64,000 bases of DNA, taken from NCBI GenBank assembly GCA_037039925.1, contig JAXRKP010001873.1, positions 1 to 64,000 on the forward strand, given 5' to 3'. The DNA is from Doris montereyensis (taxonomy: Eukaryota; Mollusca; Gastropoda; Nudibranchia; Dorididae). This document shows, piece after piece, positions 12,691 through 25,099 of this stretch. Numbering within the stretch: position 1 is the first letter of the stretch; every line of letters begins with the position of its first letter. The position numbers and the translations under genes were made by a program. A model generated the notes under the pieces. That model was not told where the DNA came from. It was given only the letters and a program-made list of their open reading frames with translations, and did no database searches.

Positions 12691-14560
12691 TATATTGCCT
12701 GCAATCGAAGAAACTTTTTTTCATTGTTACTAATACTTGATCTAATTTCTTGATTTCGGGTCATTACACTGTGAGTACGAATTCGATCTAATAATATCAC
12801 TTCACACTTGATTTCATCTGTGCCAATAGATTGTTTCTGAGTTAACCGCAGTCAAGTTTCGAGAAATCCAGCTTTACAATAAGAAATGATAAATCATAAC
12901 CTACCATTGTCTCCAGGTATGTTTGTATTAGCGCCGTCTCCCCTACAATTTAAATTTTAGTTGTTAAAGAATTCCATTTCCTCCAAACAGTCACTGTCTT
13001 GTCGTGGGAAAAAGGTAAACAAGCCGTTTGATAAGCGCTTACGACCAATTGCTTGCCTACAGAATGCAACCCGTCTCTACTTCAATCAAGGCCATCTTTC
13101 TCTCCTACCGATATTCAGACAGCCACTACTGCCTAGTGTTGGGTGATTTTTTTGTGTGGTGAATTACATGAACACTGAATTGTGAAATCTAATCAATACT
13201 GAATCCCTTTAGAATCCTGATAACCTGTCCGGGAATCAATTCTAAGCTCTCTATGAATTGACTGGTGAACCAAAAGCGAGTGAAACTGAAATCCAGCTAG
13301 ATTGAGCACTTCCTGTGTGGGTATCGGCTCTGTATAAATAATTCCTTTTCTTTTTTTCTTTTTTTTTAGTAATTTTAGATAGGTGGCCTAATAGGTAGTA
13401 ATAGTGTAGTGGTGTGACAAAGAATTTGCTTTAAAATTATATTAATATCTAATATTATAAGATATATTTGAAATGTGATCATCATTAACAAATTTTTAAT
13501 AAATAAGACTAGTTATATCACCCTCCTCCTCGAAAACAAAAACACAAATTATTATCATCATTACGCATGTGTGTGTCATTACGTGTGTGTGTGTGTGTTT
13601 AATAAGAAATAAAAGCTCTTTCTAGAAGCAGGCAGTCAGTGGGGTGGCGCTGGTAGGTCCTACTCCTATACCTCTTTCACTTATCTTTCATTTTCATCTT
13701 TTTGTTTCATCTCAATTCACCTTGAGATTCCCATATATAGTGCACAGGGTAAATCCTAATCAACGAAATAAACAAACAAACTTTCCAACACACATCTGTC
13801 ACTTTATTATAAAATTATGAACATGGACAAATTTTGAATTCAGTAAAATATCTAGAAAACAGCAAAAGTACATTATTACATCACAGTTTGTTTTCAATTA
13901 CTTATATTATAATAAGAACAATAACTACAACAATTATAATACTAATAATACTACTACTAATAACAATAATAACAACAATAACAATACTAATAATAATAAT
14001 AATAATAACAACAACCACTTATAGAGCACTTACTCCCCTAAAAGAGGCTCTAGGCACTTATAATACCACATACATAGTACGTGTATCTGAAACTATTTCA
14101 ACACTGTTTCCAAAAAGCCGAGTATGACATGGATTCCAAATCAACAGAAGGACAGGAAACGATTGATGAGCATTATTTCATAAACATTGAGCAAAATTTG
14201 AGTTACACCACAGTTACAGCAGATGCTGCATAAGTCGACGTTGTATAACTCCATTTTTATCTAAGTCGATGTTTTTTGACAGTCCAATCCCCAACATCTT
14301 GTTTGGTTCATTAAAAAAGAACTATGCAAAATATTTTTAAAAACAACGACGTCACTCTTTAGATATTGAATGGAAAAAGACGATCTGCACAAGTTTTGAG
14401 TGATTTTATTCTTAACCAAGGGAGGAGATAGATTTTGAAAATTGGGTAAAAATCCAAGATGACGGCCGTTTCTATGGTATTGTTGAACAATTGCTTCAGT
14501 GAATTTTTCACCTAAGTCAATGAATTTGAGTTAGGTCCGTTGAACTTTCACCTATGAAGC
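12691..14560. other. AT-rich sequence without recognised genes
   Basis: Nothing coding is supported. It holds a (GT)n tract (about 13568-13598) and a mixed (AAT)/(AAC) tract (about 13910-14015) followed by TATAGAGCACTTACTCCCC, a combination often seen at SINE- or MITE-associated microsatellites. Confidence 0.4.
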
Positions 14561-14564
14561 ATCC

Positions 14565-14645
14565 ACTGCTTTGCTAGGATTTGAACTCGGTACCTCATGA
14601 TCTTCAGGCCGGTAGCCTAACGGCTCTGCCACTGACACCTATAGG
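14565..14645 (-). mobile_element. SINE family A, tRNA-like head fragment
   Basis: On the minus strand this reads as a tRNA-derived SINE head: TGTCAGTGGCAGAG and then TAGGCTACCGGCCTG (A-box region), ending in a B-box-like GAGTTCAAATCC. The body and tail are missing. Confidence 0.6.
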
Positions 14646-14839
14646 TAACTGTTTTAGGTATTTTTGTTTGTTTTGGCGGAAGTATTAAATTTTCGTACAT
14701 CAGTAACAATGAAACCTTTTTCTTGACAAATAAAGCAAGGCTGACAGGTTACCCATGGGTTGGGCCGTGGATGCAAGGACAAATGACACTTAACCCTTTA
14801 GCGGTTAAACCGGCAAAGCCGTCCCCTGCCACCCTCTGA

Positions 14840-15475
14840 AAGTTCAAAGCAACAGAAACCGACACCTGCCAATACAAGCCCACATTGCCCGCTTCGACAG
14901 AAACCGACACCTGCCAATACAAGCCCACATTGTTCAAGCCGACAGAAACCAACACCTGACAATACAGGCCCACATTGTTCAAGCCGACAGAAACCAACAC
15001 CTGCCAATACAAGCCCACATTGTTCAAGCCGACAGAAACAGACACCTGCCAACATAGGCCCACATTGTTCAAGCCGACAGAAACCGACACCTGCCAAACA
15101 GGCCCATATTGTTCAAGCCGACAGAAACCGACACCTGCCAATACAAGCCCACATTGTTCAAGCCAACAGAAACAGACACCTGCCAACATAGGCCCAAATT
15201 GTTCCAAGCCGACAGAAACCGACACCTGCCAATACAGGCCAAATGTGCTCAAGCCACAGAACTGACACCTGCCAATACAGGCCAAATGCTCAAGCCGACA
15301 GAAACCGACACCTGCCAACACAGGCCCAAATTGCTCAAGCCGACAGAAACCGACACCTGCCAATACAGGCGTCAGGCCACCTGCCAATACAGGGCGTCAT
15401 TAAAAGTGCCGACAGAAACCGACACCTGCCAATACAGGGCGTCATTGTGCAAGCCGACAGAAACCGACAAGTGGC
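14840..15475. repeat. Minisatellite, 45-bp unit
   Basis: About 14 copies of GACAGAAACCGACACCTGCC then AATACAAGCCCACATTG then TTCAAGCC. The unit length is divisible by three, so frames stay open on both strands (a TETDTCQYKPTLFKP peptide on the plus strand and a VGLYWQVSVSVGLNN peptide on the minus). There is no start context, domain or splice support, so I do not call a gene. Confidence 0.93.
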
Positions 15476-15749
15476 ACACCTCTTTTCTTGTTAGCTCTAA
15501 TTGGTCACATGACTGATGCTATGGTTGTAAAACAAGAACAGAATACAAAATTAAAGGTCAGGGCAGCTTCACGTGACAACCGAGGGTAGTGGCGCGAAAG
15601 TGTAGACCGATCCGCATTCTTTGTGAAGATCTGCTGACAGGAAGTCAAAAAACAATGTAAACAAATCGAGTTGCAACAGCGGACAGGAAGTTCAATGTGC
15701 CGTCGTTTAACGTGAACACGGAAAGTTTAAAGGAGGGACTTTCCCATTC

Positions 15750-16840
15750 CGGGCAGTGGACAGGTAAGCACCTGTAAGGGGAGTAGATGATCCGGCCCTC
15801 CACGAGTCTCCTACTGCCTTGCAGGTCGGTCTTGGCTGACCAAATGCTAAGGAGGTAACCTTGACAGAAAACAACCTGCTACCTTGCAGGCCGGTCTTGA
15901 ATGACCAAAGGCTAAGGGATTTAACCTGACAGAAAATAACAAAGACAGGTAGGGGGCCTCAAGGTGGCAGCCCCACCATCTACCTAGGGTACAGTGTACT
16001 AATCCCCTGCTTATCCAAAACCAAACTGATTCAGAGAAATAAAGGCAATATACCAAGCTTGACCTTTCAAAGATGAAAATGGAAACGAACACGGACTGTG
16101 ATTTTTGGAACATGGAATGTTACAGCAATAAATGGAAAAGATTTAGAATGTTGAAGAAAATGGAAAAACTCTAAGTAGACATTTTGGCCATTACAGAAAC
16201 AAAGCAAAAGACAAGGAGTAGAAAAATGTAGGACCAAATCATATTTTAATCTTCTCAGGGAGTAGATGTCAAAGATAGAGCTAGAGCAGGAGTAGGTCTC
16301 CTAGTGCATAAAAAGGCATGAAAAGCTACTACAAAGTTGAAATTTATAAGCCCACGGCTATTAGAGGTAAATATTAAACCAAAAGGCAGAGAAATTTAAT
16401 TATTAATAGCTCATGGATCAAACGAAGACGCCACTAAAAAGAAGAATAACATATTTTTAAAAAACGATTTACAAATAGCTGCAGAGCATCTTAAACACAA
16501 ACAGGAACTAATGGTTTAGAAGATTTAAAACGCTAGAGTAGGCAACAATATAGAAACTTCAGGTCATCTAAACAGAATGAATGACAATAAAATAGCTAAA
16601 TCAGTATGCAGTGCTAAAGGCCAGGTAAAGACCAAAAGGTAGACCTTGAGAAAGTGGAGAAGAAGATATACAAGAGGCATTAGTATAGAAATTTAACATT
16701 TTTTGAAGGAAACAGAAAATGCCATTGGGACAGGGCATCCTAGAAAGAAAGATCTTTTCCATCAGGTGGGACACTTGGCAGGTCTGCTGCAGAATCAAGC
16801 AATGTGAATTTGCAAGTTGCAAGTTTCTCGGTAACGAGGG
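15750..16840 (+). mobile_element. RTE-like LINE, internally deleted copy
   Basis: The 5' part (15750-15950) has two diverged 60-70-bp repeats ending in TGACAGAAAA, as in the copy at 30643. An AP-endonuclease region follows in broken frames: FGTWNVTAING, ILAITET (mutated), CGPNHILIFSG, then LIIAHG-like and NARVGNNIE (about 16095-16555). At about 16560 it jumps to the 3' end of the reverse-transcriptase ORF (SGHLNRMNDNKIAKS, KGRP, EEDIQEAL, to about 16835). The whole reverse-transcriptase core is missing. Stops and frameshifts are frequent, so the copy is dead. Confidence 0.78.
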
Positions 16841-17638
16841 TGGAAATGTCGGTTAGAATTCAAGGCAGAGGTCACAAAATGAAAACATATCACACAGAGT
16901 ATCAAAAAATACTTTTCAAACAAAAATTTTGATCACAAGTCACAAGAGCTTGAGACGAAACTTTGGGAGTCAACAATTTTGTTTATGGAACAATTAAGGT
17001 CGACATTTAATCATTAATATATCAAATACACCTTTTGACGGATTGAAAGATGTCGTACTTATATAAAAATCTGCATAAAACAAACAAATCTTTACCTTAA
17101 ATTATAGAGATACGTCTTTAAAAATAATAATTTTTAAATGCATTTTTGAACTTGGTAGATAAATCAAAAACCAAATTTCATAGTTTTGCTTTGTTTGTTG
17201 TCACCCTGGGTTTTCTTGGATTTGCTTTGTGAATGAGTGAGTGTGTGTGCGTGTGTGTGTATGTGTATGTGTGTGTATTTATCTATTCAACTTTTCATGT
17301 GTTTAAATACATGATGTACTTTTTGTCTCAGAGGTTTTTACATGGCATACCGAATGTCCCATTTTGTAATGTAAATATCACACAGGTGTACTAGGTCAGG
17401 TGCTCTTAGGTCATACTTTTAGGTGGGGTACATCAAGCTCGTCAGAAAATCTGTGAACCACGAGGAAGTGTCCACAAGGCAGAAAGATCAAATGTGAGTC
17501 CAATCCAAACACATAGCGCGTCTTTGGAGGTAACGGGCAGAGACAGCGTGATGTACACATCTGCGGCTGTATCTACTTTAAACCGGCTGTAGAATTTGCA
17601 AGCCAAACTAGTAATTTGATGAACTGAAAGAAATAAAG
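16841..17638. other. Unassigned sequence with (GT)n tract
   Basis: The tract at about 17235-17280 is GT-rich. The minus-strand frame at about 17450-17620 (AADVYITLSLPVTSKDALC) has amino-acid usage like a real exon, but I recognise no family and cannot place its splice sites. Confidence 0.3.
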
Positions 17639-17639
17639 A

Positions 17640-17895
<256 letters not shown>

Positions 17896-19260
17896 ACATT
17901 TAAAAAATCTATTACGCAATAAGTAAAACAATTGTTTACTTTGTACAAGTACAAGTGTCGTTGGCTGCTTTAAACAATCCCATAGTCGCCATCATAGCGG
18001 TCGGCCAGATCCAGTCCATCTTTTTGTAATAAAAACACTTCACCATAACAGATGTAACCATTTATACAACAACTCTAAAGTTTTCTGTACCGTGAAAGCA
18101 GAAGTACAATTATATTATTTACAATATACGCTATTTCGCCATCTACGGGTAACAACAGTTTATCTCAAAGAAAACATCCAGTTCCATAAGAGAAGAGTAA
18201 TAAACCAGGGCCTTCAACAGCAATAACTAGAATGGCAATTTTGGGTGAGGATTCCCCAACTTAGGGTGTATGTTCTAGAAGCCAAGATGAGGCTTGTGTC
18301 TAAAAAACTAGGCTTCAGTGAAACTGGGGAGTCAAATCAAAATATGCTGCAAATGGAAGAAAATAATGCCACAGGAAGCTGGTGAGGTAGAAGGAATTTG
18401 TTCATAATGTATTTTGGAGCAGCTGAATCTACGCACGACTTTTCAGAGAGAGAAAAAGGTTCAATCTAGACAATGGACTTATCTGAAAGCTCTTTGTATT
18501 TTCTTATTTTTAGTTCATGTTTTGTGAACTTTGATGGTCGTTACTCTAAGGTTCTGATGTAATCAGAAGAAAAATTCAGATTTTTAAATTTTTTCTTCTC
18601 TCAAAACCAAAAATAATTTGGACGAAGAATCGAAGGCTCACTGATGGTTATATTAGGTTGGAATTTTATTTATTACTTCATCGCAATGGACTGTAGTAAA
18701 AGGGAATGGAAGACGTTTCAATAAAGCTTCCTGACAGCAAGTTCAAAGCCATTTGAATCACAGTTGACCACTGAGATAAAAAGTTGAATCACAGTTGACC
18801 ACTGAGAGAAAAGTTGAATCACAGTTGACCACTGAGAGAAAAGTTCTTGTCGAAAGTCATTAGAGTACTTCATTCCTTTCTAAATATGTACATCTATGTT
18901 TCCTTGTATAAACTTCTATATTTTATCCTTGAACTCAAATTTACAATTTTCTGTAATAGGTAGCAACACTGAATTTTAAAAGTGGTATTAAACAAAACTT
19001 TTGCATAGAATAGCAATGAAAACATGTTGGAAAAAGATTATTTGTACTGGTAGCATTAAATTAATATTCTTTTCAATGACAAAAAAAAAAAGAAGCAAAT
19101 TTACACTGTGAAATTACATAATGACTATAAAACTATCGCGAAGCAAGAAATGGCAAAAAAAACAATCAAATTATTTTGGTATCTGAATAAATGAATGACT
19201 TAATTTTACATCCTTACTCTCATCAAATGCTGTTATTTCGATTATCACTTTTCTCCCATA
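17896..19260. other. Unassigned sequence with a 30-bp triplet repeat
   Basis: At 18755-18845 AGTTGAATCACAGTTGACCA plus CTGAGAGAAA is repeated three times. On the minus strand near 18010-17970 a short frame reads [17 protein letters not shown] before a stop; it looks protein-like, but no splice acceptor or family supports it. The rest shows nothing. Confidence 0.4.
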
Positions 19261-19264
19261 AACA

Positions 19265-19445
19265 AGTTCCTTCAAGGCTGTTACGGCACATAGAGCCGGA
19301 GCTTATCCTCGTATATATAGCGCGAAGCAGAACAGGGGATAATATTCACCTCCTGAACAGGATGCTAGTCCGACACAGGTTTTTACTCCCAAGCTAGTGC
19401 TTGTACCCATGTTCACGAGGGTCGAGTGGGGCAAAATTTGGTGAA
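19265..19445 (-). mobile_element. SINE family A, 5'-truncated copy
   Basis: It begins on the plus strand with TTCCTTCAAGGCTGTTACGG and CATAGAGCCGGAGCTTATCC, which is the reverse complement of the family's tail, and continues through CACCTCCTGAACAGGATGC and GCTAGTGCTTGTACCCATG. The tRNA-like head is missing. Confidence 0.75.
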
Positions 19446-20270
19446 TGATACTTATGGCTTTTGATCAGAGCGGTATGAAGCCTAAATATCAATAAGGAAA
19501 TAAATATGAGGAAATAAACACACAAAAAAAAAAAAATAAATAAATTCTTACATCTTTTTGTAGATTCTTCATCATGTAAATCCTTCATTTCATCGCTAAG
19601 GGAAGCCACTTCTCTTTAAGTGATGCCATGTGTTGTTCTTCACCTGTTGTTTTTTTTTTAATTAGAAAGAAAGAAAAATAAAAAAGCATGGTGCAAATGT
19701 TTGTCAGTAATGTCAGTATCTAATAGAAATCTGTCTATAATAAACAAATTATTTTCACGAAAAGGATTTGATTCACATCTGAATTATTTTACATTTCAAT
19801 TTGTGACTTCTTCTTCTTCTTCTTCAGAGAAACTGACTGAATTAAAAGAAAAATATTGCTGTCAAAATCTGTATCTTAAATATTTGGCCACCGTCAATAC
19901 AAAATTTTTAAAATTATTGGATTTAATTTGATTTTTTAAAAGTCTACAGTGCTATAGAGGCAGTGAAAGGTCAGTCCGTAGAGATGTTAACTCCAACCCG
20001 GGAGGCCAGAGTTTGATTCCCAGTCACAGCAAATTTTTCTGGCCCTGCAGTCGACTCCAGCAGCTCTGTTCAGACTCGGCAGAAGTAAAGGTGGCATCGA
20101 AAGCATTAACAAACTACCACATTATGCCGTATGCCAAAACAAAAATAAGGACTCTACTCCTGATTACCCTTCAGCTCAACTCTGATCACAGGAGGACTTG
20201 CTTACTTTACTTTACTTTTCACAGTGCTATTCATCATCATCGACACATTTCACCCTTGTCTCCGTAAAAA
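19446..20270. other. No gene recognised
   Basis: AT-rich. A tRNA-like block at about 19972-20035 (GGTCAGTCCGTAGAGATG, then CAGAGTTTGATTCCCAG) may be the head of another SINE family; its tail is not recognisable. Confidence 0.35.
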
Positions 20271-20271
20271 G

Positions 20272-22245
20272 GCCACCACGCTGGGCAATCTTTCCAAGCG
20301 ATCTCCATCTTTCTCTGTGCTGGCCAATCTTTCCAAACTCATTCCATGAGAGCTCCATCTTTCTCTGTGCTGGGCAATCTTTCCAAACTCATTCCATGAG
20401 AGCTCCATCTTTCTCGTGTGCTGGCCAATCTTTCCAAACTCATTCCATGAGAGCTCCATCTTTCTCTGTGCTGGCCAATCTTTCCAAACTCATTCCATGA
20501 GAGCTCCATCTTTCTCTGTGCTGGGCAATCTTTCCAAACTCATTCCAAACTCATTCCATGAGAGCTCCATCTTTCTCTGTGCTGGGCAATCTTTCCAAAC
20601 TCATTCCATGAGAGCTCCATCTTCTCTGTGCTGGGCAATCTTTCCAAACTCATTCCATGAGAGCTCCATCTTTTCTGTGCTGGGCAATCTTTCCAAACTC
20701 ATTCCATGAGAGCTCCATCTTTCTCTGTGCTGGATTCCAATCTTTCCAAACTCATTCCATGAGAGCTCCATCTTTCTCTGTGCTGGCCATCTTTCCAAAC
20801 TCATCTATGATAATCTTAAACTCAGTTCCATCTCTGTGCTGGCCAATCTTTCCAAACTCATTCCATGAGAGCTCCATCTTTCTCTGTGCTGGCCAATCTT
20901 TCCAAACTCATTCCATGAGAGCTCCATCTTTTCTCTGTGCTGGCCAATCTTTCCAAACTCATTCCATGAGAGCTCCATCTTTCTCTGTGCTGGGCAATCT
21001 TTCCAAACTCATTTCATGAGAGCTCCATCTTTCTCTGTGCTGGCAAGCTCTTTCCAAACTCATTCCATGAGAGCTCCATCTTTCTTTGTGCTCTTTCCAA
21101 ACTCATTCCATGAGCTCCATCTTTCTCTGTGCTGGCCAATCTTTCCAAACTCATTCCATGAGAGCTCCATCTTTCTCTGTGCTGGCCAATCTTTTCCAAA
21201 CTCATTCCATGAGAGCTCCATCTTTCTCTGTGCTGGGCAATCTTTCCAAACTCATTCCATGAGAGCTCCATCTTTCTCTGTGCTGGCCAATCTTTCCAAA
21301 CTCATTCCATGAGAGAGCTCTCAGCAATCTTTCCAAACTCATTCCATGAGAGCTCCATCTTCTCTGTGCTGGGCAATCTTTCCAAACTCATTCCATGAGA
21401 GCTCCATCTTTCTCTGTGCTGGCCAATCTTTCCAAACTCATTCCATGAGAGCTCCATCTTTCTCTGTGTCTTCCAAACTCATTCCTGAGCTCCATCTTTC
21501 TTTCCAAACTCATTCCACATGAGAGCTCCATCTTTCTCTGTGCTGGCCAATCTTTCCAAATTCATTTCATGAGAGCTCCATCTTTTCTGTGCTGGCAATC
21601 TTTCCAATCTTTCCAAACTCATTCCATGAGAGCTCCATCTTTCTCTGTGCTGGCCAATCATTCCAAATCTTTCAAGAGCTTCATTCTGTGCTGGCCAATC
21701 TTTCCAAACTCATTCCATGAGAGCTCCATCTTTTCTGTGCTGGGCAATCTTTCCAAACTCTTTCTGAGCTCCATCTTTCTCTGTGCTGGCCAATCTTTCC
21801 AAACTCATTTCATGAGAGCTCCATCTTTCTCTGTGCTGGGCAATCTTTCCAAACTCATTCCATGAGAGCTCCATCTTTCTCTGTGCTGGGCAATCTTTCC
21901 AAACTCATTCCATGAGAGCTCCATCTTTCTCTGTGCTGGGCAATCTTTCCAAGATCCACTGTGCTGGCCAATCTTTCCAAATTCATTTCATGAGAGCTCC
22001 ATCTTTCTCTGTGCTGGGCAATCTTTCCAAACTCTCATTCCATCTTTCTCTGTGCTGGGCAATCTTTCCAAACTCATTCTGAGAGCTCCATCTCTGTGCT
22101 GGGCAATCTTTCCAAACTCATTTCATGAGAGCTCCATCTTTCTCTTTGTGCTGGCCAATCTTTCCAAACTCATTTCATGAGAGCTCCAACTTTCTCTGTG
22201 CTGGGCAATCTTTTCAAATTCATTTCATGAGAGCTCCATCCTTTG
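20272..22245. repeat. 2-kb minisatellite, 50-bp unit
   Basis: About 39 copies of CCATCTTTCTCTGTGCTGG then GCAATCTTTCCAAACTC then ATTCCATGAGAGCT. Two main variants differ as TGGGCAATC/TGGCCAATC. Several copies are truncated or fused (for example near 20810, 21470 and 21670). Open frames on both strands are short and carry no domain. Confidence 0.95.
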
Positions 22246-22970
22246 GTGGGATATTATCTACACACCTTTTCCGAGTCTCTCGTGGCCCTACCCCTGCTTC
22301 GTATTCGCGGTGCCTTCTGACTGTTTTGACTTCCTGGTGATGCTTATATTTATATGTTTGGTTTCCGATGTGTGTGTGTGTTCAATTCAGTGCCATTTGC
22401 TGAGGGCTGGTTTTGTCTCAAGTTTAGTCCATTGTCCTTTCTCACAAGAAATATTCACCGGGTTTGGTCTTCGTTTGTCACAAACACAGCAAAGAACTTT
22501 ACAGAAAGAATAAATGAAAGAGATTTTTTTGCAGAAATAAGAGACCTTTGCAAAAAGAAAATAGATGTTTACAGAAAAATGAGAACTATGCATAAATAAC
22601 AGAACGTTGCAAAAGAAAGGGACCTTTGTAGAAATAAGAGACCTCTACAAAATGAAAAGAATTATGCAGAAAGAAGACACATTGGGAAACAAATGTGACA
22701 TTGATAGCAGGTGGACCAAAGGCTACAATTTGTCTGGGTTTTTTTTGTCTCACAGTTCTTTGTTTCAGACCTCATGTTGCCAATCCATTTTCAGGATTCT
22801 CCTCACATAGCGGCTAATGAAAATGTGGACTTTCTTCAGCACTCTTTGCGCTGTATTGCATGTCTTGCAGCCACGCAGAAGAGCTGATTATCACAATACA
22901 TCCTGGATAAGAGGCTAGCCTGTCACAGGTCTTTTGGGTCCAAAGCTGTTGCTGGTACCCATTTGCATGT
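22246..22970. other. Unassigned; ends in a decayed SINE A fragment (minus)
   Basis: A short imprecise repeat of AGAAATAAGAGACCT(T/C)T units lies at 22535-22660. At about 22885-22965 TCACAATACATCCTGGATAA, GAGGCTAGCCTGTCACAGG and GGTACCCATTTGCATGTGG match the body of SINE family A in the minus orientation at low identity. Confidence 0.5.
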
Positions 22971-23095
22971 GGATCAAGGGGGTAGGGGTGTATGTTAAGT
23001 GGCTATAAAGAAAGAAAATGTTTTAATTCATCGAGCACAAACTCACAACCTTTTGCTTGACATGCTGACACCTTGCCTCTGGACTTCTGAGTCCC

Positions 23096-23096
<1 letters not shown>

Positions 23097-23194
<98 letters not shown>

Positions 23195-23208
23195 GAAGAG
23201 AGAGAGAG

Positions 23209-23275
<67 letters not shown>

Positions 23276-23279
23276 CAGA

Positions 23280-23311
<32 letters not shown>

Positions 23312-23400
23312 CAGAGAGACACACACACAGACAGACAGACAGACAGAAAGACAGTGAAGAGAGAAACGAGAGAGAGAGAGAACGAGAGAAAGAGAGACAC
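23097..23400. repeat. (GA)n / (GATA) / (GACA) microsatellite
   Basis: About 300 bp of GA with GATA and GACA islands. The 130-146-codon serine/leucine frames on the minus strand are artefacts. Confidence 0.95.
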
Positions 23401-23819
23401 ATCCGACCGGAGAGACAGAGAAATGGTGCAACACAGTGCGCACACAACTACAACAAATAGTTGAAAGTTATGAACAGAACAAAAAAGACACACACACAGC
23501 CCAGCTGAGAAATGGCATACTTGTAATGTTTGAATTGAGACCTCCAGGTTCTACGGTGACGACAGTAATTTTCTGACTTATCAACTGAAAGACGTTTGCA
23601 ACCAGTCCGTGTATCCCTCAACACAATACTTGGACACGGTGAGTTATGATGGGCCAGCGAAGAGTGCGACCCTCCCTAGGACGCATTCGACATGTTTACA
23701 ATCCGACCTTTGGCATTTGTCGAATCAGAGGAAGAAAAGACGTTTGCAGGTGACACACACGAGGCCCAGGAAATTCACGCTGATTGGTTCCTGGTGGAGG
23801 GCAGGAAACACAAGAGACA

Positions 23820-24400
23820 GTATGCACCAAATGAGTTATGATGAAGACGTTTACAGGAAGACATTGTGTATCAAATGAGTTATGATGAAGGCGTTTGCAG
23901 GAAGACATTGTGTATCAAATGAGTTATGATGAAGACGTTTGCAGGAAGACATTGTGCATCAAATGAGTTATGATGAAGACGTTTGCAGGAAGACATTGTG
24001 TATCAAATGAGTTATGATGAAGACGTTTACAGGAGAAGACATTGTGTATCAAATGAGTTATGATGAAGACGTTTGCAGGAAGACATTGTGCATCAAGTGA
24101 GTTATGATGAAGGCGTTTACAGGAAGACATTGTGTATCAAATGAGTTATGATGAAGACGTTTGCAGGAAGACAGTGTGTATCAAATGAGTTATGATGAAG
24201 ACGTTTGCAGGAAGACATTGTGCATCAAGTGAGTTATGATGAAGACGTTTGCAGGAAGACAGTGTGTACCAAATGAGTTATGATGAAGGCGTTTGCAGGA
24301 AGAATGCACCAATTAAGTTATGATGAAGGCGTTTGCAGGAAGACAGTGTGCATCTAGTGAGTTATGATGAAGACGTTTGTAGGAAGACAGTGAAAGAAAA
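23820..24400. repeat. Minisatellite, 44-bp unit
   Basis: Thirteen copies of GTTATGATGAAGACGTTTGC then AGGAAGACATTGTGTATC then AAATGA. Spacing between the first two GTTATGATGA starts is exactly 44 bp (23835, 23879). Main variants are GACG/GGCG and ATTGTG/AGTGTG. Confidence 0.95.
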
Positions 24401-24454
24401 GGTTATTCAAATCCCTTATGGCCCATAGAACCTAAGCTCATTCTGATCTCTACC

Positions 24455-24692
24455 GTGACGGTGGCCAAGTGGCTAGGCTGCCGAACACATGAGGTGTGCC
24501 GGGTTCGAGACCTAGTAAAACTAGGTCCAACGTTGTGCTCCTTGGGGGAAGAACCCGTAACATGCATTGTCCCAGGTGCAAATGGGTACAAACACTAGCC
24601 AATATCTTGTCCAGGAGGTGATTATTATCCTCTGTTCCTCTTCACACTGAGATAAGCTCCAGCTCTATGGGCCATAACGACCTTGAAATTTT
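24455..24692 (+). mobile_element. SINE family A, near full length
   Basis: The tRNA-derived head has an A-box-like GTGGCCAAGTGGCTAGG and a B-box-like GGGTTCGAGACC, followed by the family body (CCCAGGTGCAAATGGGTACA, CAGGAGGTGATTATTATCC) and tail (GATAAGCTCCAGCTCTATGG, then CCTTGAAATTTTTTTT). It is probably mobilised by a LINE in trans; it encodes no protein. Confidence 0.8.
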
Positions 24693-24937
24693 TTTTTTAT
24701 GGTGTGAAGTGGAGCCAGTGATATTAACCACCTCCTGGACATGATACTAATCTTTCGCAGGTTGTTATTCCAAAGCTGGTGTGGTCACCATTTGCACATA
24801 GGTCAAGTGGGGAAAATTTAAGTTACACGTCTCTCCCAAGGATCACAAGGTTGGTCCTAGCATTACCAGGATTTAAACCCAGTGCTTCATGATCCTAAGT
24901 CTGGCAACCTAACCACTAGGCCACTGACGCCACAACA
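24693..24937 (-). mobile_element. SINE family A, near full length, tail-to-tail with the preceding copy
   Basis: The minus-strand copy ends at GGCGTCAGTGGCCTAGTGG (A-box region, 24937-24919) with a B-box-like GGGTTTAAATCC near 24880. Its tail abuts the T-rich tail of the plus-strand copy at 24455-24692, forming an inverted pair of about 480 bp. Confidence 0.78.
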
Positions 24938-25099
24938 GGAGGAACATAGAGCCAGAAATAAAATAAATAATTTCTTCAAAAGCTATTATCAATGGAGAAC
25001 TGACTACCCCATAAAACAATATCAAAATAGTTTCACCCGCGCTGGCACGGAAAGGTGTCGCACCTGGCATTTCAATTTCTTTAGAGAAAGGAAGATATA

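Noticed and set aside
14749..15516. 212-codon minus and 135-codon plus frames with 15-residue repeats
   Set aside because: The 45-bp unit is divisible by three, so both strands stay open; nothing else supports a gene.
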